From assembly GCA_949493535.1 (NCBI GenBank), contig CASZWJ010000001.1, positions 1-64,000 of the forward strand: a DNA stretch of 64,000 nt, in the 5' to 3' direction. This DNA is from an uncultured Alphaproteobacteria bacterium (GTDB lineage: Bacteria > Pseudomonadota > Alphaproteobacteria > RF32 > CAG-239). Shown here one piece after another: positions 45,491 to 54,628 of the stretch (position 1 is the first letter of the stretch; every line of letters starts with the position of its first letter). Below the pieces are notes generated by a model. It worked only from the letters and a program-made list of their open reading frames with translations, made no database searches and was not told the DNA's origin. A program made the position numbers and the translations under genes.

Positions 45491-48166
45491 ATGCCAAAAA
45501 AGACTTTCTATTTAAATTTTGAAAGCGGCCTCGACGAACAATATGTCAACTGGGCTAAAGAAGCCGTGCAAGAATTTATAAATTTGTTTCCCGAATATAA
45601 AAGCAATTTTGCCGTTGAGGAAAACAACTTTTCTTACGCGAATGTTGATGTATTAAAAACCATAGCGGAATTTAACAAAGAGCTTTATCAAAGCCGAGGA
45701 AAAGTTTTTGATGAGGCAAATTTTTGGCGTACGTTTGACCGCCTTCCGGACGGTTCGTATAAAGCCTCTTTACAAAAACAAATTGCTTTAGCTTCAAGAA
45801 ACGGAATTATTGATATTCAAAAGCTCAGTTCTTTGCAAGCAGACAGCATGGCTAATAAATACGGAGCCAGCTCTCAGATTTTAATTAATATAACAAAGCA
45901 GAAAGCCGGCGGCAATATACGAGGAATTTCAAGCGAATTAAGTGTTAATATTTCTGCCGGAACTTGCGCTGAGCTCGGCTATAAAGGCGATGACTTAAAG
46001 TCCTATTTCAAAGATATTATCATTCATGAATTGGGACATAGTTTCAACGCTACTCACGAAGGAAGAAAAAACTGCGTTGAAAATTTAGGTTCTCATTGCA
46101 CCGATAAAAATTGCTTGATGTATGAATATGCTTACACAAATGAAAGCTTTAACCGCCGCAAAAAACTTAAGGAACCGTTTTGTAATGACTGTATGGAATC
46201 CATGCGCGAGTATATGCAAAATTTTCTTAAACTTGAGCGGACAAATGACAACCGGCAAAACAGAACAGAGGCAAGCGTATCTAACGAGCAAGACTTTTTA
46301 TCCGGTTTGAGCGATGAGGAAAAAGCATTTCTCAAAGATTATCTGGATTACATCCGGAGCAGCGGCATTCGGCGTTCTAAAGAAGATTTGCTTTGGGACC
46401 GGGTTTATCTTTTGGAGAAGTTCCGCAGCCAGCGCCAAAGCACAAACACGGCAGCACAAACCCTAAAACAGGAATTTAAAACCATTGCCGAAACATTTGA
46501 TTGGAAAAAAGAAGAATACAAAAATAAACTCCCGCCCCAAACCAGGCAAAAAATTGAAACATTTTTAACGCAGCAAGCCGGACAAAGCATTGAAATTAAC
46601 GACCAGCCACTGCCGCCAACAGCAGAAAAAGAAACAAGCACGCTTTATAAAACTCAGCTGCGCGGCATTTTGCGAGACAGTGCCAGAGCTGAACATTTGG
46701 AATACAGCGAAGAACCCTGCAAACAAGGCTTTAAAGCCGAACTCAAAGCCGCGGACGGCAGCAAAACGACAATTGAAGCGGCAAACCCGCGGCAGGTTTC
46801 GCTCATGGCACATAATGCCAAAGGCGAAAAAGTCACGCCGCCTTTCCGCCGTTTTATGGATATTGTTTCTTATGCGCAATTGCGCCATTCTTCCGTTTCT
46901 TTCGGCGAGATCAAGACACCGGAATTTAAAGCCAGCCTTATGATTGCCTGCCTGAAAGCACAACCGCCGGTTCGCATGAAAGGCGCTCCGAAAATGACCG
47001 AAGAGTTTTTAAATCTGCTCAATCCCCAAACGGCAAAAGCTTTGCACGAAGCTTATTACAGCCGGCGGATTGAAAAAGAACTCCCGACATATCAGGGATT
47101 GAAACGCAGTCAGGCCGAACGCTATTTGCAATTGAAAAATCAAAAAGAGCCTTTAGAACAGCGGGAATGGTCAGAGTTGTTTTATCATGAAGACCAATTG
47201 GTCGGCGATATTGCCCTCAGCGACGCACAGAAAAAGTTTAAAAGCGAACGCCCCAGGGAAGAAGAATGGCATCAGAAAACCGGATATGCGCCGCAAAGGG
47301 TTGTGCATTATGAAGACAAGCGCCCCGGCGACGCCAGCTGGAAGCTGCATTTGGATGTTACGCCCAATCCTGACGAACCGACAACAAAGGCAATAACCCA
47401 ATATCTGGAAAAACTTGATATGGATTATAAAATCTGCGGCGGCGAAGAAAACGGCAAAGGCATTACAATCTATGTCGGTTCTTATTCAGACACTTTGACA
47501 TTATCTACACGTTTGCAAATGGAGTTCGGCGACAAGGCCAAACTGCCGGCACGTTATACTGACCAATATAATCAGGAAACCGAATTTCATAATGTGGCAA
47601 CCGGCCGTTTTATGATTGCCGCCAATTATGATCCGAAAACAAAAACAGAAACGCCGGTTTTTGACGAAGTTTATCCGACAACCGTCCGCGGAATAAGCCC
47701 TGCCCGCCTTGAAGAACATAATTCTACGGAATTTTTGATTAAAGCCGCCAAACAAATGAAGCTTGTTACGGAACAAACGCCTGATGATTACAAGCAAATC
47801 ACCGATGCCAAACAGCATTATGATATTGATATGCTGGAAAATTATGTATCCCACCGCTTATATGCCAAGCATCTCGGCGCGTTTTATTATGGCGACAATG
47901 CCGAACGCTTTGAAAAACACCTTTTCAACGACAAGCTGCCCGAAGCCGGAAGTCCGGAACGAACGAAATGGGATATTTTAGCCAACAAATATGAGCAGTT
48001 TATCCAAAACAACTGTCCTGAAAAAATCGATTTGATGAAAAAACATATTGAGAACTACAAACCTATTGACTTTACCAAAGAAAATACCAACCAAAACAGC
48101 CGACAGCAAAAGAAGCCGGATTTGACGCAGCAGGTTATTTATGCCAAACGCAAAAGAATGCGTTAA
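45491..48166 (+). CDS. Large protein with archaemetzincin-like zinc protease site and unknown C-terminal domains
   Basis: 891 residues, no signal peptide or membrane helix. The zinc site is HELGHSFNATH at residues 179-189 (H179, E180, H183, H189), a metzincin HExxHxxNxxH. It is followed by HCTDKNCLM (C203, C208, M210) and FCNDC (C231, C234), reproducing the archaemetzincin Cx4CxM...CxxC zinc-finger pattern with a longer spacer (20 rather than 17) and a 13-residue insertion. The remaining 650 residues match nothing I can name: a charged middle region, then a mixed alpha/beta domain (KLHLDVTPNPDEP, GKGITIYVGSYSDTLTLS) and a very basic end (AKRKRMR). GGAAA precedes the ATG at 45491. A secreted effector or an intracellular protease are both possible; neither is shown. 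It overlaps polA by 4 bases at the 3' end. Confidence 0.75.
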   Translation: MPKKTFYLNFESGLDEQYVNWAKEAVQEFINLFPEYKSNFAVEENNFSYANVDVLKTIAEFNKELYQSRGKVFDEANFWRTFDRLPDGSYKASLQKQIALASRNGIIDIQKLSSLQADSMANKYGASSQILINITKQKAGGNIRGISSELSVNISAGTCAELGYKGDDLKSYFKDIIIHELGHSFNATHEGRKNCVENLGSHCTDKNCLMYEYAYTNESFNRRKKLKEPFCNDCMESMREYMQNFLKLERTNDNRQNRTEASVSNEQDFLSGLSDEEKAFLKDYLDYIRSSGIRRSKEDLLWDRVYLLEKFRSQRQSTNTAAQTLKQEFKTIAETFDWKKEEYKNKLPPQTRQKIETFLTQQAGQSIEINDQPLPPTAEKETSTLYKTQLRGILRDSARAEHLEYSEEPCKQGFKAELKAADGSKTTIEAANPRQVSLMAHNAKGEKVTPPFRRFMDIVSYAQLRHSSVSFGEIKTPEFKASLMIACLKAQPPVRMKGAPKMTEEFLNLLNPQTAKALHEAYYSRRIEKELPTYQGLKRSQAERYLQLKNQKEPLEQREWSELFYHEDQLVGDIALSDAQKKFKSERPREEEWHQKTGYAPQRVVHYEDKRPGDASWKLHLDVTPNPDEPTTKAITQYLEKLDMDYKICGGEENGKGITIYVGSYSDTLTLSTRLQMEFGDKAKLPARYTDQYNQETEFHNVATGRFMIAANYDPKTKTETPVFDEVYPTTVRGISPARLEEHNSTEFLIKAAKQMKLVTEQTPDDYKQITDAKQHYDIDMLENYVSHRLYAKHLGAFYYGDNAERFEKHLFNDKLPEAGSPERTKWDILANKYEQFIQNNCPEKIDLMKKHIENYKPIDFTKENTNQNSRQQKKPDLTQQVIYAKRKRMR

Positions 48167-50934
48167 TGCGCTTCTGACCAATTATCGCCAACCCCGACTT
48201 CGGCAATAAAAGGAACGGCCAGATTTACAACATTTTCCATGGTTTGCTTTATCATGGCAGAAACGGCTTCAACTTCGTCTTCCGGTGCTTCAAAGACCAA
48301 TTCGTCATGCACTTGCAGCAGCATTTTTGTTTTATAGCCGCCTTTTTGCAATTCATTTTGAACAGCAATCATCGCCATTTTGATAATATCTGCCGCACCA
48401 CCCTGAATCGGCGCGTTGATTGCCGCACGCTCGGCATTGGCAACAATGCGTTTGTTTTTATCGTTAATTCCCATAATTGAGCATTTGCGCCCGAAAGGCG
48501 TCAAGACATAACCATGCTTATGGGCAAAGGCGATTGTTTCATCCATATAAGTTTTTATTTCCGGCATTTGCTCAAAATAAGCATCAATATATTTTTTGGC
48601 TTCTTCATTGCTGACATCTATCTGCTTGGCCAGACCATATTGCGAAATGCCGTAGACAATGCCGAAGTTGATGGCTTTGGCATGGCGGCGCATGTTGGAA
48701 TCAACGTCTTCGTAAGATACGCCGAAAACTTTTGCCGCGGTTGCCGCATGAATATCTATTCCCTGTTCAAAAGCATGTTGCAGCCCTTTCACTCCGGCAA
48801 CGGAAGCCAACAGGCGAAGCTCGACCTGAGAATAGTCGGAAGCAATAATCTTACAGCCCGGTTTGGCAATAAAGCCGGCACGAATTTTTTTGCCTTCTTC
48901 GCTGCGTATCGGAATATTCTGCAAATTCGGATTTGAGGAAGCCAAACGTCCGGTATTGGCGACAACTTGCGAAAAAGTGGTGTGTACGCGGTTATTTTTA
49001 TCAAGCAGGCCGAGCAAAGCATCCGTATAAGTCGATTTAAGCTTGCTGATGCCGCGCCAATCTAAAATACGGGCAGCCAAAGCATTGCCGTCAACTGCCA
49101 ATTCTTCTAAAATATCGGCTCCGGTCTGCCAAGCGCCGGTCGGGGTCTTTTTGCCTTTGGCGCCGAGTTTGCCGAACAAAATTTCGCCAATCTGCTTGGG
49201 CGAACCGATGTTAAATTCTTCTCCGGCAAGTTTGTAAATTTCCTGCTCATAGGTTTTGAGCCTGCTTTCAAATTCTTTGCTCAAATTAACCAAAGCCTGC
49301 GCATCAACCATTATGCCGTTTTGCTCCATTTGCTTGAGAATGGCAATCAGCGGGCGGTCAAAATTTTCATAAACGGAAATTTTGTGTTCGGCAATCAGGC
49401 GCGGCTTGAAAATATTATATAGGCGCAAAGTCACATCCGCGTCTTCGGCAGCATATTCACAAGCTTTTTCCAAAGGCGCACGGTCAAAAGCCACCTTGTC
49501 CTTGCCGGTTCCGCAGACATCTTCATAATGAATAGTTTTGTAATCCAAAAACTTTTCGGCCAGTTCATCCATGCCGTGCCCATGCTCGGAACTGTCCAAA
49601 TCATAAGATAAAACCGCCGTGTCTTCAACCGGCTCAAAAGGCGCATTTTCACCTATGACCTGCGCAAAAAAGTGCATATCAAATTTAATGTTATGACCGA
49701 TTTTCAAAATTGATTTTGCAGCCATCAGCGGCGCCATATATTTGGCAACGGTTTCAATCGGCAATTGTTTGATTTCTTCCTGCTCGGGCGCAACAAACAA
49801 ATCCATATTTCTACCGGCAGCGGCAGCCTTGTGCCGCAGCGGAACATAGCATGCAATTCCCTCGTCCGTTGCCAGAGAGAAGCCGACTATTTCATCAAAA
49901 ACCGGATTTAATCCATTGGTTTCCGTATCAAAAGCAAAACGCCCTTTCTCACGGATAATGTTAACCCAACGCTGCAAAGCCGCTTCATCCTGCACAAGTT
50001 CATAATGCTTTTCCACTGGTTTAAATACAGCGTTCACACCTTTATTTTCTTCATCCGGCATAGAAGAACACTGCTCTTCGACCCAGCGGTGAACGCGCGG
50101 TTTTAAGCTGGTGAAACCGTAACGGTCAATAAATTTTTCCAAAGTTTCAAATGAAGGTTTATGGCAATGGTAATCTTCAATATCTTTTTCAACCGGCACG
50201 TCTTTTTTCAGCGTCACCAGCGCCAAAGATATTTTGGCATTGTCAATATTAGCCAGCAGCGTTTCGCGGCGCTTGTTCTGCTTGATTTCTCCGGCGCGCG
50301 CCAAAATCTGTTCCAAAGACCCGAATTCTTCAACCAACTGGGCTGCCGTTTTCAGCCCTATACCGGGAACGCCGGGCACGTTGTCAATACTGTCTCCGGC
50401 CAAGGCCTGAACGTCAACGACCTTGTCAGGATAAACGCCGAACTTTTCTTTAACATCTTCGGGCGTGAAAAACTTGTCTTTCATCGGATCATAAAAAGAC
50501 ACGCCGGGGCGGATTAACTGCATCAAATCTTTATCCGCAGATACGACAACGACCTCAAATCCCTTATCCAGAGCTTTTTGCGCATAAGTTGCTATCAAGT
50601 CATCAGCCTCATAACCGTCCATTTCCAACTGGTTCAGATTTAAGGCGGACGTCGCTTCGCGGATAATCGGAAACTGGGGAATTAAATCCTCCGGAATTTC
50701 TTTGCGCGTTCCCTTATATTCGGGAAAAATCTCATTGCGGAAATTTTGGCGTTTGGCATCAAAAAGCACCAGCGAATAATCGCAGCGAATGGCTTTTGTC
50801 AGACGCAAAAACATATTGGTAAAACCATAAACGGCATTCACCGGAATTCCGTCAGGGGAAGTAAGCGGCGGCAAGCCGTAAAAAGCACGGAAAATATAGC
50901 CCGAACCGTCAACAAGGCAGACTGTCTTGGTCAT
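48163..50934 (-). CDS. polA: DNA polymerase I
   Basis: 923 residues with three activities. The 5'-3' exonuclease starts VDGSGYIFRAFYGLPPL and contains VVVSADKDLMQL and the GVPGIGLKTAAQL helix-hairpin-helix. The 3'-5' proofreading domain keeps its catalytic FAFDTETNGLNP motif. Polymerase motifs A (ASDYSQVELRLLA), B (RRHAKAINFGIVYGIS) and C (QVHDELVFEAP) are intact. Full length, with working proofreading expected. Confidence 0.98.
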   Translation of the reverse strand: MTKTVCLVDGSGYIFRAFYGLPPLTSPDGIPVNAVYGFTNMFLRLTKAIRCDYSLVLFDAKRQNFRNEIFPEYKGTRKEIPEDLIPQFPIIREATSALNLNQLEMDGYEADDLIATYAQKALDKGFEVVVVSADKDLMQLIRPGVSFYDPMKDKFFTPEDVKEKFGVYPDKVVDVQALAGDSIDNVPGVPGIGLKTAAQLVEEFGSLEQILARAGEIKQNKRRETLLANIDNAKISLALVTLKKDVPVEKDIEDYHCHKPSFETLEKFIDRYGFTSLKPRVHRWVEEQCSSMPDEENKGVNAVFKPVEKHYELVQDEAALQRWVNIIREKGRFAFDTETNGLNPVFDEIVGFSLATDEGIACYVPLRHKAAAAGRNMDLFVAPEQEEIKQLPIETVAKYMAPLMAAKSILKIGHNIKFDMHFFAQVIGENAPFEPVEDTAVLSYDLDSSEHGHGMDELAEKFLDYKTIHYEDVCGTGKDKVAFDRAPLEKACEYAAEDADVTLRLYNIFKPRLIAEHKISVYENFDRPLIAILKQMEQNGIMVDAQALVNLSKEFESRLKTYEQEIYKLAGEEFNIGSPKQIGEILFGKLGAKGKKTPTGAWQTGADILEELAVDGNALAARILDWRGISKLKSTYTDALLGLLDKNNRVHTTFSQVVANTGRLASSNPNLQNIPIRSEEGKKIRAGFIAKPGCKIIASDYSQVELRLLASVAGVKGLQHAFEQGIDIHAATAAKVFGVSYEDVDSNMRRHAKAINFGIVYGISQYGLAKQIDVSNEEAKKYIDAYFEQMPEIKTYMDETIAFAHKHGYVLTPFGRKCSIMGINDKNKRIVANAERAAINAPIQGGAADIIKMAMIAVQNELQKGGYKTKMLLQVHDELVFEAPEDEVEAVSAMIKQTMENVVNLAVPFIAEVGVGDNWSEAH

Positions 50935-51003
50935 CAGTAACTCGCTTTAGTTAAATTTATAATGCTAAAAATATAGCACTTCGCCGCAGGAATAAAAGTA
51001 AAA

Positions 51004-51204
51004 TTATTCGCCGATGGATAAAAAGAAAGAACGTTCCAGGTTATCTACCGCACAAATATCGGTTTTATAAACGTCTTCATAGTCTTCGACATAGCCATTT
51101 AAAGCGCGGATAATACATTCGTTAAGATTCAGACCGTTTTTCTCGGCAATTTTTGCAATTTTCTTATGCAAATCTTTATTAATCGTGATTGAAATATCGG
51201 TCAT
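51004..51204 (-). CDS. Orphan ribbon-helix-helix protein
   Basis: 66 residues starting at the ATG at 51204, seven bases after AAGGA; the longer frame up to 51312 lacks a ribosome site. TDISITINKDLHKKIAKIAE followed by GLNLNECIIRALNGYVEDYE is a CopG/Arc-type ribbon-helix-helix fold with an acidic tail, as in many antitoxins. No toxin-like ORF lies beside it. It may be a solitary regulator. Confidence 0.75.
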   Translation of the reverse strand: MTDISITINKDLHKKIAKIAEKNGLNLNECIIRALNGYVEDYEDVYKTDICAVDNLERSFFLSIGE

Positions 51205-51305
51205 AAAATTTTCCTTAATCTTTTTGGTATATAAAGAAGAATAACGTATGAACATTGTTTTAAAATATTTTGCGAATCGGCGCAAGGGGCTATAAGGCGG
51301 GAATC

Positions 51306-53102
51306 GTGGCAAAAGCTAAGAAAAAGACTAAAAAAACAAAAAAAAGAGAGTCAAAACAGCGTGTTAAGAATCGGCGGCTGCTCCTAAAATTTATTGCCAT
51401 GCTGGTGATAACTTTTTTAATATATCTGCTTTATTGCATGGCAACCCTGCCGGATATTAACGAGGCGGTCAATCGCACGCGCCAGCCCTCGACAACCATT
51501 GCCGCCGAGAACGGCAATGAAGTCACGACATTCGGAAGCGTTTATTCCGAAGTTATCCATGCAAACGATTTGCCGCAATATGTTCCCGATGCCATTATTT
51601 CAACCGAAGACCGGCGTTTTTACAGCCATTTCGGCTTTGACATTATTTCATTTACGCGCGCTATGCTTACTAACATCTTTTTAAGGCGATATGCCCAAGG
51701 GGGCAGCACAATTACCCAGCAGGTTGCCAAAAACCTGTTTTTAACGCCCAATAAAAACATTAAGCGCAAAATCCAAGAATTGATGCTGGCTTTTTGGCTC
51801 GAGCACAAGTTCACCAAAGAGCAAATTTTAACCCTTTATCTGAACCGCGTCTATCTCGGTTCCGGCACTTACGGCATTGAAGCTGCCAGCCAGAAATATT
51901 TTCAAAAATCTTCCCGCGATTTGAATCTCAAAGAAGCCGCCGTTATTGCGGGCATGCTGAAAGCGCCGTCACGCTATAATCCGATTGCTTCCGAAAAAAG
52001 AGCGGTTGAGCGGGCCAAAGTCGTTTTGCAAAACATGGTCAATAATAACGCCATTACGCCGATGCAAATGGAAAATGCCCTTAAAATGCGTCTCGGGCCG
52101 AAGAAAAAATATAATGTGAAAGACGCCATGCATTTTGCCGACTGGGTCTATCATGACGTTAATTCTTATATCGGCGAGCGCAATTCCGACATTTATGTCA
52201 TGACAACCCTTAATCAGGATATCCAACAGGCAGCATCCAAAATTCTTGCGGATACGATTGCCGCCAATAAAAACAAAAACGTGACGCAAGGCGCAATCGT
52301 GGTTATGGACAAGCGCGGCGCCATCAAAGCAATGGTCGGCGGGCTGGATTATAATAAAAGCCAGTTCAATCGCGCGGTTCAGGCCTTAAGACAACCCGGT
52401 TCCGCTTTTAAGACCTTTATTTATCTGACTGCCCTGCAAGACGGTTTTGAACCTGACGACAAAGTTATGGACTCTCCGCTTTCAATCGGCAATTGGAAAC
52501 CGGAAAATGCCGACAAAAAGTATCATGGCGAAGTAACTCTTACGGAAGCTTTGGCAAATTCTTACAATCTGGCAACAATCAACCTTTCCGAGATGATGAA
52601 CCGTTCAGACGTTATCCGCAATGCCAAACGCATGGGAATTACCACGGAAATTGAAAACAGTCCGGCTTTGGCGCTCGGCACTTCCGAGGTAAAAGTTATT
52701 GATATGGCAGCGGCTTATGCCACCCTTGCCAACGGCGGATATGCCGTCTGGCCGTATACTATTAAAGAAATTTATTCCCGTGACGGCTTTCAACTCTACC
52801 AAAGGACAGCTGATGCCGAAAACAGGATTATCAAGAAAAAAATCGTCGACAAACTAACCGGAATGATGCAGTCCGTTATTAATTCCGGCACCGGCAAACG
52901 GGCGAAAATAAAAGGATTTGCAGCCGGTAAAACAGGAACCAGCCAAGATAACCGCGATGCATGGTTTGTCGGGTTTAATCAGAATTATATTACTGCCGTT
53001 TGGCTCGGCAACGACAATAATTCTCCGATGAAAGGGGTTTCCGGCTCTAACCTGCCGGCAGAAATTTGGAAAAAAGTGATGACTGCGGCAGAAACATTCT
53101 GA
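51306..53102 (+). CDS. Class A penicillin-binding protein (PBP1A-like)
   Basis: Bifunctional peptidoglycan synthase. A very basic N-terminus (KKKTKKTKKRESKQR) and one membrane helix (FIAMLVITFLIYLLYCM) precede the GT51 glycosyltransferase (STEDRRFYSHFGFD, GGSTITQQVAKNLF, LYLNRVYLGSGTYGIEAA) and the transpeptidase with SxxK in PGSAFKTF, SxN in SYNLA and KTG in GKTGTSQD. About 598 residues, shorter than E. coli PBP1A. The start is the GTG at 51306 with AAGG eight bases upstream; an in-frame TTG at 51270 is less likely. Confidence 0.93.
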   Translation: MAKAKKKTKKTKKRESKQRVKNRRLLLKFIAMLVITFLIYLLYCMATLPDINEAVNRTRQPSTTIAAENGNEVTTFGSVYSEVIHANDLPQYVPDAIISTEDRRFYSHFGFDIISFTRAMLTNIFLRRYAQGGSTITQQVAKNLFLTPNKNIKRKIQELMLAFWLEHKFTKEQILTLYLNRVYLGSGTYGIEAASQKYFQKSSRDLNLKEAAVIAGMLKAPSRYNPIASEKRAVERAKVVLQNMVNNNAITPMQMENALKMRLGPKKKYNVKDAMHFADWVYHDVNSYIGERNSDIYVMTTLNQDIQQAASKILADTIAANKNKNVTQGAIVVMDKRGAIKAMVGGLDYNKSQFNRAVQALRQPGSAFKTFIYLTALQDGFEPDDKVMDSPLSIGNWKPENADKKYHGEVTLTEALANSYNLATINLSEMMNRSDVIRNAKRMGITTEIENSPALALGTSEVKVIDMAAAYATLANGGYAVWPYTIKEIYSRDGFQLYQRTADAENRIIKKKIVDKLTGMMQSVINSGTGKRAKIKGFAAGKTGTSQDNRDAWFVGFNQNYITAVWLGNDNNSPMKGVSGSNLPAEIWKKVMTAAETF

Positions 53103-53127
53103 GAAAGTTTTGCCAAGAGAGGTTTAT

Positions 53128-53256
53128 ATGAAAAAATTACTGTTTTTCTTAACTTTGGTTTTTGCGGTTATGGGCATTATCGTTCTATCTGCCCTGCTGG
53201 AAAGCGAAACGCCTTTGCCGCAGCCGCAGTCTTCGGTTTCAGCTTTACAAAATTAG
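53128..53256 (+). CDS. Small single-pass membrane protein (42 residues)
   Basis: ATG at 53128 follows GAGAGG at five bases. The product MKKLLFFLTLVFAVMGIIVL is one membrane helix (or uncleaved signal), continuing SALLESETPLPQPQSSVSAL. It starts 25 bases after the PBP gene and could be co-translated with it; small membrane proteins sometimes modulate a neighbour, but no link is shown here. Its last 4 bases overlap the convergent gene. Confidence 0.6.
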   Translation: MKKLLFFLTLVFAVMGIIVLSALLESETPLPQPQSSVSALQN

Positions 53257-54437
53257 TGGCTGTGTCCGGCATAAGGATCATATATCACTTCCGGTTTGCC
53301 GTTAATTACGCATTTTAAAATCGCACGAGAATCAAATATATTGTCATTATTTTGCTTTACCGGCCCGATAACACCGTCATATTCCGGCGTATCCGCCAAA
53401 ACGCCAACAGCCTGCTCCGGCGTTTCGGCATTTTCAAAAACCTGTACGAACAGCATAACCATATCATAAATCGTGCCTAAAGCATAATCGCTTTTCGTAT
53501 CAGGATAAGCCTCTCTGACACGGCTGTTAAAAATATCCATACTTTGTGCAACATCAGAATAACAATACCCTTCCAGCAACGCGGTATCCTTAATTTCGGA
53601 AAAAGCTTCAATATCGGTTAACGGCACGGATATTCCGGCTTCCTTATATTGTTTGATGAAGTTTTCCGCCTCTGTGCTTTCAATTTGGACAAGATAAGCA
53701 TCCGGTTTGGCGTCTTTGCTTTTTTGCAACACGGGCTGAAAATCTTTCCGGCCTGTTCCGATTTCAAAAAAAGTTATTTTTATGCCGTGTTTTTCCGCCA
53801 GTTTTTGAACTCTTGCTTCCTGAGTTTTGTCCGCTCCTATAAACGCAATATTTTTCCAATTATTTTCTTCATAATAATCGACAAGGCGTTCAATTTTCCT
53901 CTCAGGCATGGTCCAGTTCATAAAATTGTATTTTCCCTGAACCATGCTTTTGTCTTCAGAACCGAAATTAACATGGATTATTTTATCTTTTTCAGCCAAC
54001 GGGGCTATTATTTTGCCGGCAGCAGAACCCAAACTGACAACGGCTTTGGCCTCCGCATTTTTCAGTTTTTCATAAGCCGTTGCGACATCTTGCCCGTCAT
54101 CAACCGTAAAATAATACTTATATTTTAAATTCTGTTGATATTTCAAATCGTCTTTTGCCAACAACAGAGAATTTTTTAACGAATTTCCAACCTCGGCATC
54201 ATTACCGCTTAACGGGAGAATTGCTCCGATATTGACAACCGGTTTGGGTTTTCTCCGTTTGAGGACGACGGATAAATCCGTTGAGGCGGCGGACAGCGCT
54301 CCGCCTTCCGTTGAAGGGCGTTCTTCTTCAACGACGGGGATCTCTTTTTTCTCAACGGCCGGTTCCGGTTCGGGTTTAACCAAAACCGCAAACAAAACAA
54401 CGCCAATAATTAAAATACCCCATATGTTTTTTGCCAT
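53253..54437 (-). CDS. Membrane-anchored periplasmic binding protein (Leu/Ile/Val-type fold)
   Basis: Type 1 periplasmic-binding fold (Peripla_BP_6) of 394 residues. An N-terminal hydrophobic segment (NIWGILIIGVVLFAVLV) without a lipobox suggests an uncleaved anchor, followed by a Pro/Glu-rich linker. The core has VNIGAILPLSGNDAEVGNSL, AVVSLGSAAGKIIAPLAEK and a C-terminal DYALGTIYDMVMLFV. No ABC permease or ATPase genes are nearby. The fold also occurs in LpoA-type PBP activators, and it lies beside a class A PBP gene, so a PBP activator role is an attractive but unproven reading. Confidence 0.75.
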   Translation of the reverse strand: MAKNIWGILIIGVVLFAVLVKPEPEPAVEKKEIPVVEEERPSTEGGALSAASTDLSVVLKRRKPKPVVNIGAILPLSGNDAEVGNSLKNSLLLAKDDLKYQQNLKYKYYFTVDDGQDVATAYEKLKNAEAKAVVSLGSAAGKIIAPLAEKDKIIHVNFGSEDKSMVQGKYNFMNWTMPERKIERLVDYYEENNWKNIAFIGADKTQEARVQKLAEKHGIKITFFEIGTGRKDFQPVLQKSKDAKPDAYLVQIESTEAENFIKQYKEAGISVPLTDIEAFSEIKDTALLEGYCYSDVAQSMDIFNSRVREAYPDTKSDYALGTIYDMVMLFVQVFENAETPEQAVGVLADTPEYDGVIGPVKQNNDNIFDSRAILKCVINGKPEVIYDPYAGHSH

Positions 54438-54590
54438 AACATCCTCTTTTGCAACTAAAAATTTGAAATAATTATAATTGACACCTTAAGAAAAGCAATA
54501 GCAAAACACAGAAAATTTAAAAATTCAAAATAGTGCTTTTATGTTGAAAATTATTATATATAATGGCGAAAAGACTTTATATATAATATT

Positions 54591-54608
54591 CCCGAAATGG
54601 CTTTCGGG
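54591..54608 (+). promoter_or_regulatory. Hairpin in the gpmI leader
   Basis: CCCGAAA (54591-54597), loop TGGC, TTTCGGG (54602-54608), just before the gpmI ribosome site. TATAAT at 54582-54587 immediately upstream could be a -10 box, which would put the hairpin at the 5' end of the mRNA where it may protect the transcript. No T-run follows. Confidence 0.4.
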
Positions 54609-54628
54609 AAAAACAAGGAAAACCAAAG

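Noticed and set aside
51004..51204. Toxin-antitoxin pair with the ribbon-helix-helix gene
   Set aside because: No toxin-sized ORF lies adjacent on either side; polA and the PBP gene flank it directly.
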